Below, in pieces: positions 32,686-48,000 of a stretch of DNA of 64,000 nt; within the stretch, counting starts at the first letter, position 1; each line of letters opens with the position of its first letter. Position numbers and translations under genes: made by a program. Origin of the DNA: Aulostomus chinensis (Eukaryota > Chordata > Actinopteri > Syngnathiformes > Aulostomidae); contig JBBMOA010000001.1 in assembly GCA_037954235.1 (NCBI GenBank), forward strand, positions 29,723,074 to 29,787,073. Reading direction: 5' to 3'. Under the pieces are notes generated by a model that worked only from the letters and a program-made list of their open reading frames with translations, was not told the origin of the DNA and did no database searches.

Positions 32686-35600
32686 ATTTTTAGGTTACTC
32701 GCAACTTTCACTACATTACTGTTAGCATCGTTTCGAGTTCATTAGCAATTCTTACAACATCACTGTCCCATCATTTCAGATCATAAGCAATTCTTACTAC
32801 ATCACTGTCACATCATTTTGAAGTTCGTGGTAACTCTTACTACATTACTGTTGCATTATTTTAAGGTTTGTAGCAACTCTTCGTACATGACTGTCAGCAC
32901 ATTTTGAGTTTATTGGCAACTTTCACTACATTACTGTTAGCATTATTTTGAGTTCATTAGCAATTCTTACTCCATCACTGTCGCATCATTTTGAGTTTTT
33001 TTGCAACTCTTACAACATGACTGTCAGCATCATTTTGAGGTTGTTCGAAACTTTCACTCCTTTACTGTTAGCATCATTTTGAGTTCATTTGCAATTCTTA
33101 CTACATCACTGTCCCATCATTTCATATCAAAAGCAATTCTTACTACATCACTGTCACATTATTTTGAAGTTCGTAGTAACAATTACTACATTAGTGTTGC
33201 ATTATTTTAAGGTTCGTAGCAACTCTTCCGACATGACTGTCAGCATCACTTTGAGGTTATTCGAAACTTTCACTACATGACAGTTAGCATCATTTTGAGT
33301 TCATTACAATTCTTACTACGTCACTGTCGCATCATGTTGACATCATTACCGAGTCTTCTGAAATCACTCTCGCTTTATTTTGAGGTTCATAGAAAGTCTT
33401 ACTACATTACTGTTGCATTATTTTTAGGTTCATAGCAACTCCTACTACATTACTGTCAGCATCACGTTGAGGTTATTCGAAACTTTCACTTCCATACTGT
33501 TAGCATCATTTTGAGTTCATTAGCAATTCTTACTACATCACTGTCGCATCATTTTGAGATCATTCGCAATTCTTCCAAAAATCACTGTCGCATTATTTTG
33601 AGGTTCGTAGCAACTCTTACTACATTACTGTTGCATTATTTTAAGGTTCGTAGCAACTCTTACTACATTACTGTCAGCATCACTTTGAGGTTGTTCGAAA
33701 CACTTACTACATTACTGTCAGCATCACTTTGAGTTCATTGGCAACTTTCACTACATTACTGTTACCATCATTTTGAGTTCCTTAGCAATTCTTACGACAT
33801 CACTGTCGCATCATTTTTAGATGATTAGCAATTCTTACGACATCACTGTCGCATTATTTTGAGGTTCGTCGCAACTCTTACTACATTACTGTCAGCATCA
33901 TTTTTAGGTTACTCGCAACTCTGACCACATGACTGTCAGCGTCACTTTGAGGTTGTTCAAAACACTTACTACATTACTGTAAGCATCACTGAGTTTATTA
34001 GGAACTATCGCTACATTACTGTTAGCATCATTTTGAATTTAATAGCAATTCTTACGACATCACTGTAGCATCATTTTGAGGTTAGTTTCAACTCTTCCTC
34101 CATTACCGTCAGCATCATTTCGAGTTTATTCGCAATTCTTACGAAATGACTGTCGCATTATTTTGAGGTTCGTAGCAACTCTTCCTACATGACTGTCAGC
34201 ATTACTGAGGTTATTCGAAACTTTCACTCCATTACTGTTAGCATCATTTTGAGTTCATTAGCAATTCTTACTACATCACTGTCACATCATTTTGAGATCA
34301 TTAGCAATTCTTCCGACATCACTGTCGCATTATTCGGAGCTTCGGAGCAACTCTTACTACATTACTGTTGCATTATTTTGAGGTTAGTAGCAACTCTTAC
34401 TACATGACTGTCAGCATCACTTTGAGGTTGTTCGAAACACTGACTACATTACTGTAAGCATCACAGAGTTGATTAGCAACTATCACTACATTACTGTTAG
34501 CATCATTTTGAGTTCATTAGCAATTCTTACGACATCACTGTCATATCATTTTGGGATCATTAGCAATTCTTACGACATCACTGGAGCATCATTTTGAGGT
34601 TCGTAGCAACTCTTCCTACATTACCGTTAGCATCATTTTTAGTTTATTCGCAATTCTTACGACATCACTGTCGCATCATTTTTAGATCATTAGCAATTCT
34701 TCTGACATCACTGTCGCATTATTTGGAGGTTCGTAGCAACTCTTACTACATGACTGTCAGCATCACTTTGAGTTTATTGGCAACTTTCACTACATTACTG
34801 TTACTATCATTTTGAGTTCATGAGCAATTCTTACTACATCACTGTCGCATAATTTTGATATCATTATCAAGTCTTTGGACATCACTGTAGCATTATTTTG
34901 AGTTCATTAGCAAATCTTACTACATTACGTTTGCATTATTTTGAGGTTAGTAGCAACTCTGACTACATGACTGTCAGCATCACTTTGAGGTTATTCGAAA
35001 TTCTTACTACATTATTGTCAGCATCACTGAGTTTATTAGGAACTATCACTACATTACTTTTAGCATCATTTTGAGTTCATTAGCAATTCTTACTAAATCA
35101 CTGTAGCATCATTTTGAGATCATTAGCAATTCTTCTGACATCACTGTCGCATCATTTTTAAGTTCTTAGTAACTATCACTACGTCACTGTCAGCATCATT
35201 TTGAGTTCATTAGCAATTCTTCTGACATCACTGTTGCATTATTTTGAGGTTCGTAGCAACTCTAACCACATGACTGTCAGCATCGCTTTGAGGTTATTCG
35301 AAACTTTCACTACATTACAGTTAGCATCATTTTGAGTTCATTACATTTCTTACGACATCACTGTCGCATCATTTTGAGATAATTAGCAATTCTGACATCA
35401 CCATCGCATTATTTTTTAGGTTCATAGCAACTCTTACTACATTACTGTTGTATTATTTTAAGGTTCGTAGCATCTCTTCCTACATGACTGTCAGCATCAC
35501 TTTTAGGTTGTTCAAAACACTTACTACATTACTGTAAGCATCACTGATTTTATTAGCAACTATCACTACGTTACTGTTCTCATCATTTTGAGTTCAATAG

Positions 35601-37680
35601 CAATTCTTACGACATCAATGTCGCATCATTTTGAGAATATTTGCAATTCTTCCTACATCACTGTAGCATTATTTTGAGGTTATTAGCAACTCTTACTACA
35701 TTACTGTTGCATCATTTTGACATCATTAGCAATTCTTCTGACATCACTGTCACATTATTTTGAGGTTCGTAGCAACTTTTACTACATTACTTTCACATTA
35801 TTTTGAGGTTCGTAGCAACTTTTACTACATTGCTGTTGCATTATTTAAAGGTTCGAAGCAACTTTTACTGCATTACTGTCAGCATCACTTTGAGTTTATT
35901 AGCAACTATCACTACATTACTGTTAGCATCATTTTGAGTTTATTAGCAATTCATAGACATCACTGTAGCATTAAATTGAAGTTAGTAGCAACTCTTACTA
36001 CATGACTGTCAGCATCACTTTGAGGTTGTTCGAAACTCTTACGACATTACTGTAAGCATCACTGAGTTTATAGCAACTATCACTACATTACTGTTAGCAT
36101 CATTTTGAATTCATAAGCAATTCTTTTGACATCACTGTCATCTTATTTTGAGGTTCGAAGCAACTCTGACTACTTTACTGTTGCATTATTTTAAGGTTCG
36201 TAACAACCCTTATTACATGACCGTCATAATCACTTTGAGGTTGTTCGAAACTCTAACTACATACCTGTCAGCATCACTTTGACTTTATTAACAACTATCA
36301 CTACATTACTGTTAGTATCATTTTGAGGTTAGTAGCAACTCTTCCTACATGACTGTCAGCATCACTTTGAGGTTGTTTGAAACACTTACTACAATACTGT
36401 AAGCATCACTGAGTTGATTAGCAACTATCACTACATTACTGTTACCATCATTTTGAGTTCATTAGAAATTCATCCGACATCACTGTCGCAATATTTTGAC
36501 GTTCGTAGCAACTTTTACTACATCACTGTCACATTATTTTGAGGTTCGTAGCTACTCTTACTACATGACCATCAGCATTACTTTGAGGTTATTCAAAACT
36601 TTCACTCCATTACTGTTAGCATCATTTTGAGTTCATTAGCAATTCTTACGACATCACTGTCGAATCATTTTGAGATCATTAGCAATTTTTCCGACATCAC
36701 TGTCGCATTATTTTGAGGTTCGTAGCAACTCTTACTACATGACTGTCAGCATTACTTTGAGGTTATTCGAAACACTAACTACATTACTGTCAGCATCACT
36801 GAGTTGATTAGCAAGTATCACTACATTACTGTTAGCATCATTTTGAGTTCATTAGCAATTCTTCCGAAATCACTGTCGCAATATTTTGAGGTTCGTAGCA
36901 ACTTTTATTACATTATTGTCGCATTATTTTGAGGTTTGTAGCAACTCTTAGTACATGACTGTCAGCATTACTTTGACGTTATTCGAAACGTTCACTCCAT
37001 TACTGTGAGCATCATTTTAAGTTCATTCGCAATTCTTCTGACATCACTTATGCATAATTTTGAGATAATTAGCAATTCTTCTGACATCACTGTCGCAGTA
37101 GTTTGAGGTTCGTAGCAACTCTTACTACATGACTGTCAGCATCACTTTGAGGTTCTTCGAAACACTGACTACATTACTCAACGCATTACTGACTTGATTA
37201 GCAACTATCACTACATAACGTTTAGCATCATTTTGAGTTCATTAGCAATTCTTCCGACATCACAGTCGCAATATTTTGAGGTTCGTAGCAACTTTTACTA
37301 CATTACTGTCGCATTATTTTTAGGTTCGTAGCAACTCTTAGTACATGACTGTCAGCATCACTTTGAGGTTATTCGAAACGTTCACTCCATTACTGTTCGC
37401 ATCATTTTGATTTCATTAGCAATTCTGACTAAATCACTGTCGCATCATTTTGAGATCATTAGCAATTCTTCTGACATCACTGTCACATTATTTTGAGGTT
37501 CGTAGCAACTCTTACTACATTATTGTTGCATTATTTTAAGGTTCGTAGCAACTCTTCCTACATGGCTGTCAGCATCACTTTGAGGTTATTCGAAAGTTTC
37601 ACTCCATTACTGTTAGCATCACTTTGAGTTTATTAGCAACTATCACTACATTACTGTTAGCATCATTTTTAGTTTATGAG

Positions 37681-40600
37681 CAATTCTCACGACATCACTG
37701 TAGCATTGAATTGAGTTCATTAGCAACTCTTACTAAATGACTGTCAGCATCAGTTTGAGGTTGTTCGAAACTCTTACTACATTACTGTAAGCATCACTGA
37801 GTTTCTTAGCAACTATCACTACATTACTGTTAGCATCATCTTGAGTTCATTCGCAATTCTTTCGACATCACTGTCGCAATATTTTGAGGTTCGTAGCAAC
37901 TTTTACTGCATTACTTTCGCATTATTTTGAGGTTTGTAGCAACACTTACTACATGACTGTCAGCATCACTTTGAGGTTTTTCGAAAGTTTCACTCCATTA
38001 CTGTTATCATCATTTTGAGATCATTAGCAATTCTTCCGACATCACTGTCGCATTATTTTGAGGTTCGTAGCAACTCTTTGTACAAGACTGTCAGCATCAT
38101 TTTGAGGTTATTCGAAACGTTCACTCCATTACTGTTAGCATCATTTTGAGTTCATGAGCACTTCTTTCTAAATCACTGTCGCATCATTTTGAGATCTTTA
38201 GCAATTCTTCCGACATCACTGTCGCAGTATTTTGAGGTTCGTAGCAACTTTTACTACATTACTGTCGCATTATTTTGAGGTTCGTAGCAACTCTTACGAC
38301 ATGACTGTCAGCATCTCTTTGAGGTTATTCGAAACTTTCACTCCATTACTGTGAGCATCATTTTGAGTTCACTCGCAATTCTTACTACTTCACTGTCGCA
38401 TCATTTTGAGATCATTAGCAATTCTTCTGACATCACTGTCACATTATTTTGAGGTTCGTAGCAACTCTTGCTACATGACTGTCAGCATCACTTTGAGGTT
38501 ATTCGAAACACTTACTACATTACTGTAAGCATCACTGAGTTGATTAGCAACTATCACTACATTACTGTTAGCATCATTTTGAGTTCATTCGCAGTTCTTC
38601 CGACATCACTGTCGCAATATTTTGAGGTTCGTATTAACTTTTACTACATTACTGTCGCATCATTTTGAGGTTCGTAGCAACTTTTAGTACATGACTGTCA
38701 GCATCACTTTGAGGTTATTCGAAAGTTTCACTCCATTACTGTTAGCATCATTTTGAGTTCATTCGCAATTCTTACTACATCACTGTCGCATCATTTTGAG
38801 ATCATTAGCAATTATTCTGACATCACTGTCACAATATTTTGAGGTTCGTAGCAAGTCTTACTACATTATTGTTGCATTTTTTTAAGGTTCGTAGCAACTC
38901 TTACTACATCACTGTCAGCATCACTTTGAGTTTATTAGCAACTATCACTACATTACTGTTAGCATCAATTTGAGTTCATGAGCAATTCTCACGACATCAC
39001 TGTAGCATTGAATTGAGTTCATTAGCAACTCTTACTACATGACTGTCAGCATCACTTTGAGGTTATTCGAAACACTTACTACATTACTGCAAGCATCACT
39101 GAGTTGATTAGCAAATATCACTACATTACTGTTAGCATCATTTTAAGTTCATTAGCAATTCTTCCGACATCACTGTCGCAATATTTTGAGGTTCGTAGCA
39201 ACTCTTACTACATTATTGTTGCATTATTGTAAGGTTCCTGGGAACTCTTACTACATTACTGTCAGCATCACTTTGAGTTTATTAGCAACTATCACTACAT
39301 TACTGTTAGCATCATTTTGAGTTGTTGAGCAATTCTCACGACATCACTGTAGCATTAAATTGAGTTCATTAGCAACTCTTACTAAATGACTGTCAGCATC
39401 ACTTTGAGGTTGTTCGAAACTCTTACTATATTACTGTAAGCATCACTGAGTTTCTTAGCAACTATCACTACATTACTGTTAGCATCATCTTGAGTTCATT
39501 CGCAATTCTTTCGACATCACTGTCGCAATATTTTGAGGTTCGCAGCAACTTTTACTGCATTACTTTCGCATTATTTTGAGGTTTGTAGCAACACTTACTA
39601 CATGACTGTCAGCATCACTTTGAGGTTTTTCGAAAGTTTCACTCCATTACTGTTAGCATCATTTTGAGTTCATTTGCAATTCTAACTACATCACTGTCGC
39701 ATCATTTTGAGATCATGAGCAATTTTTCCGACATCACTGTCGCATTATTTTGAGGTTCGTAGCAACTCTTAGTACAAGACTGTCAGCATTACTTTGAGGT
39801 TATTTGAAACGTTCAGTCCATTACTGTTAGCATCATTTTGAGTTCATGAGCAATTCTTACTAAATCATTGTCGCATCATTTTGAGATCTTTAGCAATTCT
39901 TCTGACATCACTGTCGCATTATTTTGAGGTTCGTAGCAACTCTTAGTACATTACTGTCAGCATCACTTTGAGGTTATTCGAAACTTTCACTCCATTACTG
40001 TAAGCATGACTGAGTTGATTAGCAACTATCACTACATTACTGTTAGCATCATTTTGAGTTCATTAGCAATTCTTCCGACATCACTGTTGCAATATTTTGA
40101 GGTTCGTAGCAACTTTTACTACATTACTTTCGCATTATTTTGAGGTTCGTAGCAACTCTTACTACATGACGGTCAGCATCACTTTGAGGTTATTCGAAAG
40201 TTTCACTCCATTACTGTTAGCATCATCTTGAGTTCATTAGCAATTCTTCTGACATCACTGTCGCAATATTTTGAGGTTCGTAGCAACTTTTACTACATTA
40301 CTGTCGCATTATTTTGAGGTCCGTAGCAACTCTTAGTACATGACTGTCAGCATCACTTTGAGGTTATTCGAAACGTTCACTCCATTACTGTTAGCATCAT
40401 TTTGAGTTCATTAGCAATTCTTACTAAATCACTGTCGCATCATTTTGAGATCATTAGCAATTCTTCTGACATCACTGTCACATTATTTTGAGGTTCGTAG
40501 CAACTCTTACTACATTATTGTTGCATTTTTTTAAGGTTCGTAGCAACTCTTATTACATTACTGTCAGCATCACTTTGAGTTTATTAGCAACTGTCACTAC

Positions 40601-41300
40601 ATTACTGTTAGCATCAATTTGAGTTCATGAGCAATTCTCACGACATCACTGTAGCATTGAATTGAGTTCATTAGCAACTCTTACTACATGACTGTCAGCA
40701 TCACTTTGAGGTTATTCGAAACACTTACTACATTACTGCAAGCATCACTGAGTTGATTAGCAAATATCACTACATTACTGTTAGCATCATTTTAAGTTCA
40801 TTAGCAATTCTTCCGACATCACTGTCGCAGTATTTTGAGGTTCGTAGCAACTTTTACGACATTACTGTCGCATTATTTTGAGGTTCGTAGCAACTCTTAC
40901 TACATGACTGTCAGCATCTCTTTGAGGTTATTCGAAACTTTCACTCCATTACTGTGAGCATCATTTTGAGTTCACTCGCAATTCTTACTACTTCACTGTC
41001 GCATCATTTTGAGATCATTAGCAATTCTTCTGACATCACTGTCACATTATTTTGAGGTTCGTAGCAACTCTTGCAACATGACTGTCAGCATCACTTTGAG
41101 GTTATTCGAAACACTTACTACATTACTGTAAGCATCACTGAGTTGATTAGCAACTATCACTACATTACTGTTATCATCATTTTGAGTTCATTCGCAGTTC
41201 TTCCGACATCACTGTCGCAATATTTTGAGGTTCGTATTAACTTTTACTACATTACTGTCGCATCATTTTGAGGTTCGTAGCAACTCTTAGTACATGACTG
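37681..41300 (+). repeat. Higher-order blocks at 1,649-bp and 2,603-bp offsets
   Basis: Markers at 37711/39360 (TTGAGTTCATTAGCAACTC after GCATTGAA or GCATTAAA) and at 39086/40735 (ACTGCAAGCATCACTGAG) are both 1649 bp apart. Markers at 38348/40951 (ACTGTGAGCATC) and 38461/41064 (GCAACTCTTGC) are 2603 bp apart. Two overlapping duplication registers therefore exist in one stretch. Edges are approximate. Confidence 0.75.
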
Positions 41301-42399
41301 TCAGCATCACTTTGAGGTTATTCGAAAGTTTCACTACATTACTGTTAGCATCATCTTGAGTTCATTAAAGATTCTTCCGACATCACTGTCGCAATATTTT
41401 GAGGTTCGTAGCAACTTTTACAACATTACTGTCGCATTATTTTGAGGTTCATAGCAACACTTACTACATGACTGTCAGCATCACTTTGAGGTTATTTGAA
41501 AGTTTCACTCCATTACTGTTAGCATCATTTTGAGTTCATTCGCAATTCTTACTACATCACTGTCGCATCATTTTGAGATCATTAGCAATTATTCTGACAT
41601 CACTGTCACAATATTTTGAGGTTCGTAGCAAGTCTTACTACATTATTGTTGCATTATTTTAAGGTTCGTAGCAACTCTTACTACATTACTGTCAGCTTCA
41701 CTTTGAGTTTATTAGCAACTATCACTACATTACTGTTAGCATCATTTTTAGTTAATGAGCAATTCTCACAACATCACTGTAGCATTGAATTGTATTCATT
41801 AGCAACTCTTACTAAATGACTGTCAGCATCACTTTGAGGTTGTTCGAAACTCTTACTACATTACTGTAATCATCAATGAGTTTCTTCGCAACTTTCACTA
41901 CATTACTTTTAGCATCATCTTGAGTTCATTAGTGATTCTTCCGACATCACTGTCGCAATATTTTGAGGTTCGTAGCAACTTTTACTACATTACTATCCCA
42001 TTTTTTTGAGGTTCGTAGCAACACTTAGTACATGACTGTCAGCATCACTTTGAGGTTATTCGAAACTTTCACTCCATTACTTTTAGCATCATTTTGAGAT
42101 CATTACCAATTCTTCTGACATCACTGTCGCATCATTTTGAGATCTTTAGCAATTCTTCTGACATCACTGTCGCATTATTTTGAGGTTCGTAGCAACTCTT
42201 ACTACATGACTGTCAGCATCACTGTGAGGTTCTTCGAAACACTTACTACATTACTGTCAGCATCACTGAGTTTGTTTGCAACTTTCACTACATTACTGTT
42301 AGCATCATCTTGAGTTCATTTGCGATTCTTGCGACATCACTGTCGCAATATTTTGAGTTTCTTAGCAACTTTTACTACATTACTGTCGCATTTTTTTGA

Positions 42400-44520
42400 G
42401 GTTCATAGCAACTCTTAGTACATTACTGTCAGCATCCCTTTGAGTTTATTCGCAACTATCACTACATTACTGTTGGCATCATTTTGAGTTTTTGAGTAAT
42501 TCTTCTGACATCACTGTCACATTATTTTGAGGTTCGTAGCAACTCTTACTACATTATTGTTGCATTATTTTAAGGTTCGTAGCAACTCTTACTACATGAC
42601 TGTCAGCATCACTTTGATGTTATAAGAAAGTTTCACTCCATTACTGTTATCATCATTTTGAGTTCATTCGCAATTCTTACTACATCACTGTCGCATTATT
42701 TTGAGGTTCCTAGCAACTTTTACTACATGACTGTCAGCATCACTTTGAGGTTATTCGAAACACTTACTACATTACTGTAAGCACCACTGAGTTGATTAGC
42801 AACTATCACTACATTACTGTTAGCATCATTTTGAGTTCATTAGCAATTCTTCCGACATCACTGTCGCAATATTTTGAGGTTCGGAGCAACTTTTACTACA
42901 TTACTGTCGCATTATTTTGAGGTTCGTAGCAACTCTTAGTACATGACTTTCAGCATCACTTTGAGGTTATTCGAAACACTTCCAACATGACTGTCAGCAT
43001 CACTTTGAGGTTATTCGAAACTTTTACTCCATTACTGTTAGCATCATTTTGAGTTCATTCGCAATTCTTACTACATCACTGTCGCATCATTTTGAGATCA
43101 TTTGCAATTCTTCTGACATCACTGTCGCAATATTTTGAGGTTCGTAGCAACTCTTACGACATTATTGTTGCATTATTTTAAGGTTCGTAGCAACTCTTAC
43201 TACATGACTGTCAGCATCACTTTGAGTTTATTAGCAACTATCACTACATTACTTTTAGCATCATTTTGAGTTCATTCGAAATGCTTCCGACATCACTGTC
43301 GCAATATTTTGAGGTTTGGAGCAACTCTTACTACATGACTGTCAGCATCACTTTGAGGTTATTCGAAACTTTCACTCCATTCCTGTTAGCATCATTTTGA
43401 GTTCATTCGCAATTCTTACTACATCACTGTCGCATTATTTTGAGGTTCCTAGCAACTTTTACTACATGACTGTCAGCATCACTTTGAGGTTATTCGAAAC
43501 ACTTACTACATTACTGTAAGCACCACTGAGTTGATTAGCAACTATCACTACATTACTGTTAGCATCATTTTGAGTTCATTAGCAATTCTTCCGACATCAC
43601 TGTCGCAATATTTTGAGGTTCGTAGCAACTTTTACTACATTACTGTCACATTATTTTGAGGTTCGTAGCAACTCTTAGTACATTACTGTCAGCATCCCTT
43701 TGAGTTTATTCGCAACTATCACTACATTACTGTTGGCATCATTTTGAGTTTTTGAGCAATTCTTCTGACATCACTGTCACATTATTTTGAGGTTCGTAGC
43801 AACTCTTACTACATTATTGTTGCATTATTTTAAGGTTCGTAGCAACTCTTACTACATGACTGTCAGCATCACTTTGATGTTATAAGAAAGTTTCACTCCA
43901 TTACTGTTATCATCATTTTGAGTTCATTCGCAATTCTTACTACATCACTGTCGCATTATTTTGAGGTTCCTAGCAACTTTTACCACATGACTGTCAGCAT
44001 CACTTTGAGGTTATTCGAAACACTTACTACATTACTGTAAGCATCACTGAGTTGATTAGCAACTATCACTACATTACTGTTAGCATCATTTTGAGTTCAT
44101 TAGCAATTCTTCCGACATCACTGTCGCAATATTTTGAGGTTAGTAGCAACTTTTCCTACATTACTGTCGCATTATTTTGAGGTTCGTAGCAACTCTTAGT
44201 ACATGACTGTCAGCATCACTTTGAGGTTATTCGAAACTTTTACTCCATTACTGTTAGCATCATTTTGAGTTCATTCGCAATTCTTACTACATCACTGTCG
44301 CATCATTTTGAGATCATTTGCAATTCTTCTGACATCACTGTCGCAATATTTTGAGGTTCGTAGCAACTCTTACTACATTATTGTTGCATTATTTTAAGGT
44401 TCGTAGCAACTCTTACTACATGACTGTCAGCATCACTTTGAGTTTATTAGCAACTATCACTACATTACTGTTAGCATCATTTTGAGTTCATTCGAAATGC
44501 TTCCGACATCACTGTCGCAA
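42400..44520 (+). repeat. 1,260-bp tandem duplication
   Basis: GTCAGCATCCCTTTGAG with GTTGGCATCATTTTGAG at 42428 recurs at 43688. The unusual TTTGATGTTATAAGAAAG at 42613 recurs at 43873, again 1260 bp apart. The same pair recurs near 50.2-50.4 kb at a further 6543 bp, so this block was also copied at a distance. A one-monomer length difference appears near 43.3 versus 44.5 kb. Confidence 0.8.
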
Positions 44521-45099
44521 TATTTTGAGGTTTGTAGCAACTCTTACGACATGACTGTCAGCATCACTTTGAGGTTATTCGAAAGTTTCACTCCATTACT
44601 GTGAGCATCATTTTGAGTTCATTAGCAATTCTTACTACGTCACTGTCGCATCATTTTTAGATCCTTAGCAATTCTTCCGACATCACTGTCGCATTATTTT
44701 GAGGTTCGAAGCAACTCTTACTACATGACTGTCAGCATCACTTTGAGGTTGTTCGAAACTCTTACTACATTACTGTAAGCATCACTGAGTTGATGAGAAA
44801 CTATCACTACATTACTGTTAGCATCATTTTAAGTTCATTAGCAATTCTTCCGACATCACTGTCGCAATATTTTGAGGTTCGTAGCAACTTTTACTACATT
44901 ATTGTCGCATTATATTGAGGTTCGTAGCAACTCTTACTACATGACTGTCAGCATCACTTTGAGGTTATTCGAAACACTTACTACATTACTGTCAGCATCA
45001 CTGACTTGATTAGCAACTATCACTACATTACTGTTAGCATCATTTTGAGTTCATTAGCAGTTCTTCCGACATCACTGTCGCAATATTTTGAGGTTCGTA

Positions 45100-48000
45100 G
45101 CAACTTTTACTACATTACTGTCACATTATTTTGAGGTTCGTAGCAACTCTTACTACATTATTGTTGCATTATTTTAAGGACCGTAGCAACTCTTACTACA
45201 TTACTGTCAGCTTCACTTTGAGTTTATTAGCAACTATCACTACATTACTGTAAGCATCATTTTTAGTTAATGAGAAATTCTCACAACATCACTGTAGCAT
45301 TGAATTGAGTTCATTAGCAACTCTTACTAAATGACTGTCAGCATCACTTTGAGGTTGTTCGAAACTCTTACTACATTACTGTAAGCATCACTGAGTTTCT
45401 TCGCAAATTTCACTACATTACTTTTAGCATCATCTTGAGATCATTACCAATTCTTCTGACATCACTGTCGCATCATTTTGAGATCTTTAGCAATTCTTCT
45501 GACATCACTGTCGCATTATTTTGAGGTTCGTCGCAACTCTTACTACATGACTGTCAGCATCACTTTGAGGTTATTCGAAACACTTACTACATTACTGGAA
45601 GCATCACTGAGTTGATTAGCAACTATCACTACATTACTGTTAGCATCATTTTGAGTTCATTAGCAATTCTTCCGACATGACTGTCGCAATATTTTGAGGT
45701 TCGTAGCAACTTTTACTACATTATTGTTGCATTATTTTGAGGTTCGTAGCAACTTTTACTACATTACTGTCAGCATCACTTTTAGTTTTTTAGCAACTAT
45801 CACTACATTACTGTTAGCATCATTTTGAGTTTTTGAGCAATTCTCACGACATCACTGTAGCATTAAATTGAGTTCATTAGCAACTCTTACTAAATGACTG
45901 TCAGCATCACTTTGAGGTTTTTCGAAACTCTTACTACATTACTGTAAGCATCACTGAGTTTCTTAGCAACTTTCACTACATTACTGTTAGCATCATCTTG
46001 AGTTCATTAGCGATTCTTCCGACATCACTGTCGCATTTTTTTGAGGTTCGAAGCAACTCTTCCTACATGACTGTCAGCATCACTTTGAGGTTATTCGAAA
46101 CGTTAACTCCATTACTGATAGCATCATTTTGATTTCATTAGCAATTCTTACTAAATCACTGTCGCATCATTTTGAGATCATTAGCAATTCTTCTGACATC
46201 ACTGTCACATTATTTTGAGGTTCGTAGCAACTTTTACTACATTACTATCCCATTTTTTTGAGGTTCGTAGCAACTCTTACTACATTATTGTTGCATTATT
46301 TTAAGGTCCGCAGCAACTCTTACTACATGACTGTCAGCATCACTTTGAGTTTATTTGCAAATATCACTACATTACTGTTAGCATCATTTTGAGTTCATTA
46401 GCAATTCTTACTACGTCACTGTCGCATCATTTTGAGATCATTAGCAATTCTTCCGACATCACTGTCGCATTATTTTGAGGTTCGTAGCAACTCTTACTAC
46501 ATGACTTTCAGCATCACTTTGAGGTTGTTCGAAATTCTTACTACATTACTGTAAGCATCACTGAGTTGATGAGAAACTATCACTACATTACTGTTAGCAT
46601 CATTTTAAGTTCGTTAGCAATTCTTCCGACATCACTGTCGCAATATTTTGAGGTTCGTAGCAACTTTTACTACATTACTGTTGCATTATATTGAGGTTCG
46701 TAGCAACTCTTACTACATGACTGTCAGCATCACTTTGAGGTTATTCGAAACACTTACTACATGACTGTAAGCATCACTGACTTGATTAGCAACTATCACT
46801 ACATTACTGTTAGCATCATTTTGAGTTCATTAGCAATTCTTCTGACATCACTGTCACAATATTTTGAGGTTTGTAGCAACTCTTACTACATTATTGTTGC
46901 ATTATTTTAAGGACCGTAGCAACTCTTACTACATTACTGTCAGCTTCACTTTGAGTTTATTAGCAACTATCACTACATTACTGTTAGCATCATTTTTAGT
47001 TAATGAGCAATTCTCACAACATCACTGTAGCATTGAATTGAGTTCATTAGCAACTCTTACTAAATGACTGTCAGCATCACTTTAAGGTTGTTCGAAACTC
47101 TTACTACATTACTGTAAGCATCACTGAGTTTCTTCGCAACTTTCACTACATTACTTTTAGCATCATCTTGAGTTCATTAGCGATTCTTCCGACATCACTG
47201 TCGCAATATTTTGAGGTTCGTAGCAACTTTTACTACATGACTGTCAGCATCACTTTGAGGTTATTCGAAACACTTACTACATTACTGGAAGCATCACTGA
47301 GTTGATTAGCAACTATCACTACATTACTGTTAGCATCATTTTGAGTTCATTAGCAATTCTTCCGACATGACTGTCGCAATATTTTGAGGTTCGTAGCAAC
47401 TTTTACTACATTATTGTTGCATTATTTTGAGGTTCGTAGCAACTTTTACTACATTATTGTTGCATTATTTTGAGGTTCGTAGCAACTTTTACTACATTAC
47501 TGTCAGCATCACTTTTAGTTTTTTAGCAACTATCACTACATTACTGTTAGCATCATTTTGAGTTTTTGAGCAATTCTCACGACATCACTGTAGCATTAAA
47601 TTGAGTTCATTAGCAACTCTTACTAAATGACTGTCAGCATCACTTTGAGGTTGTTCGAAACTCTTACTATATTACTGTAAGCATCACTGAGTTTCTTCGC
47701 AACTTTCACTACATTACTGTTAGCATCATCTTGAGTTCATTAGCGATTCTTCCGACATCACTGTCGCATTTTTTTGAGGTTCGTAGCAACTCTTCCTACA
47801 TGACTGTCAGCATCACTTTGAGGTTATTCGAAACGTTAACTCCATTACTGATAGCATCATTTTGATTTCATTAGCAATTCTTACTAAATCACTGTCGCAT
47901 CATTTTGAGATCATTAGCAATTCTTCTGACATCACTGTCACATTATTTTGAGGTTCGTAGCAACTTTTACTACATTACTATCCCATTTTTTTGAGGTTCG

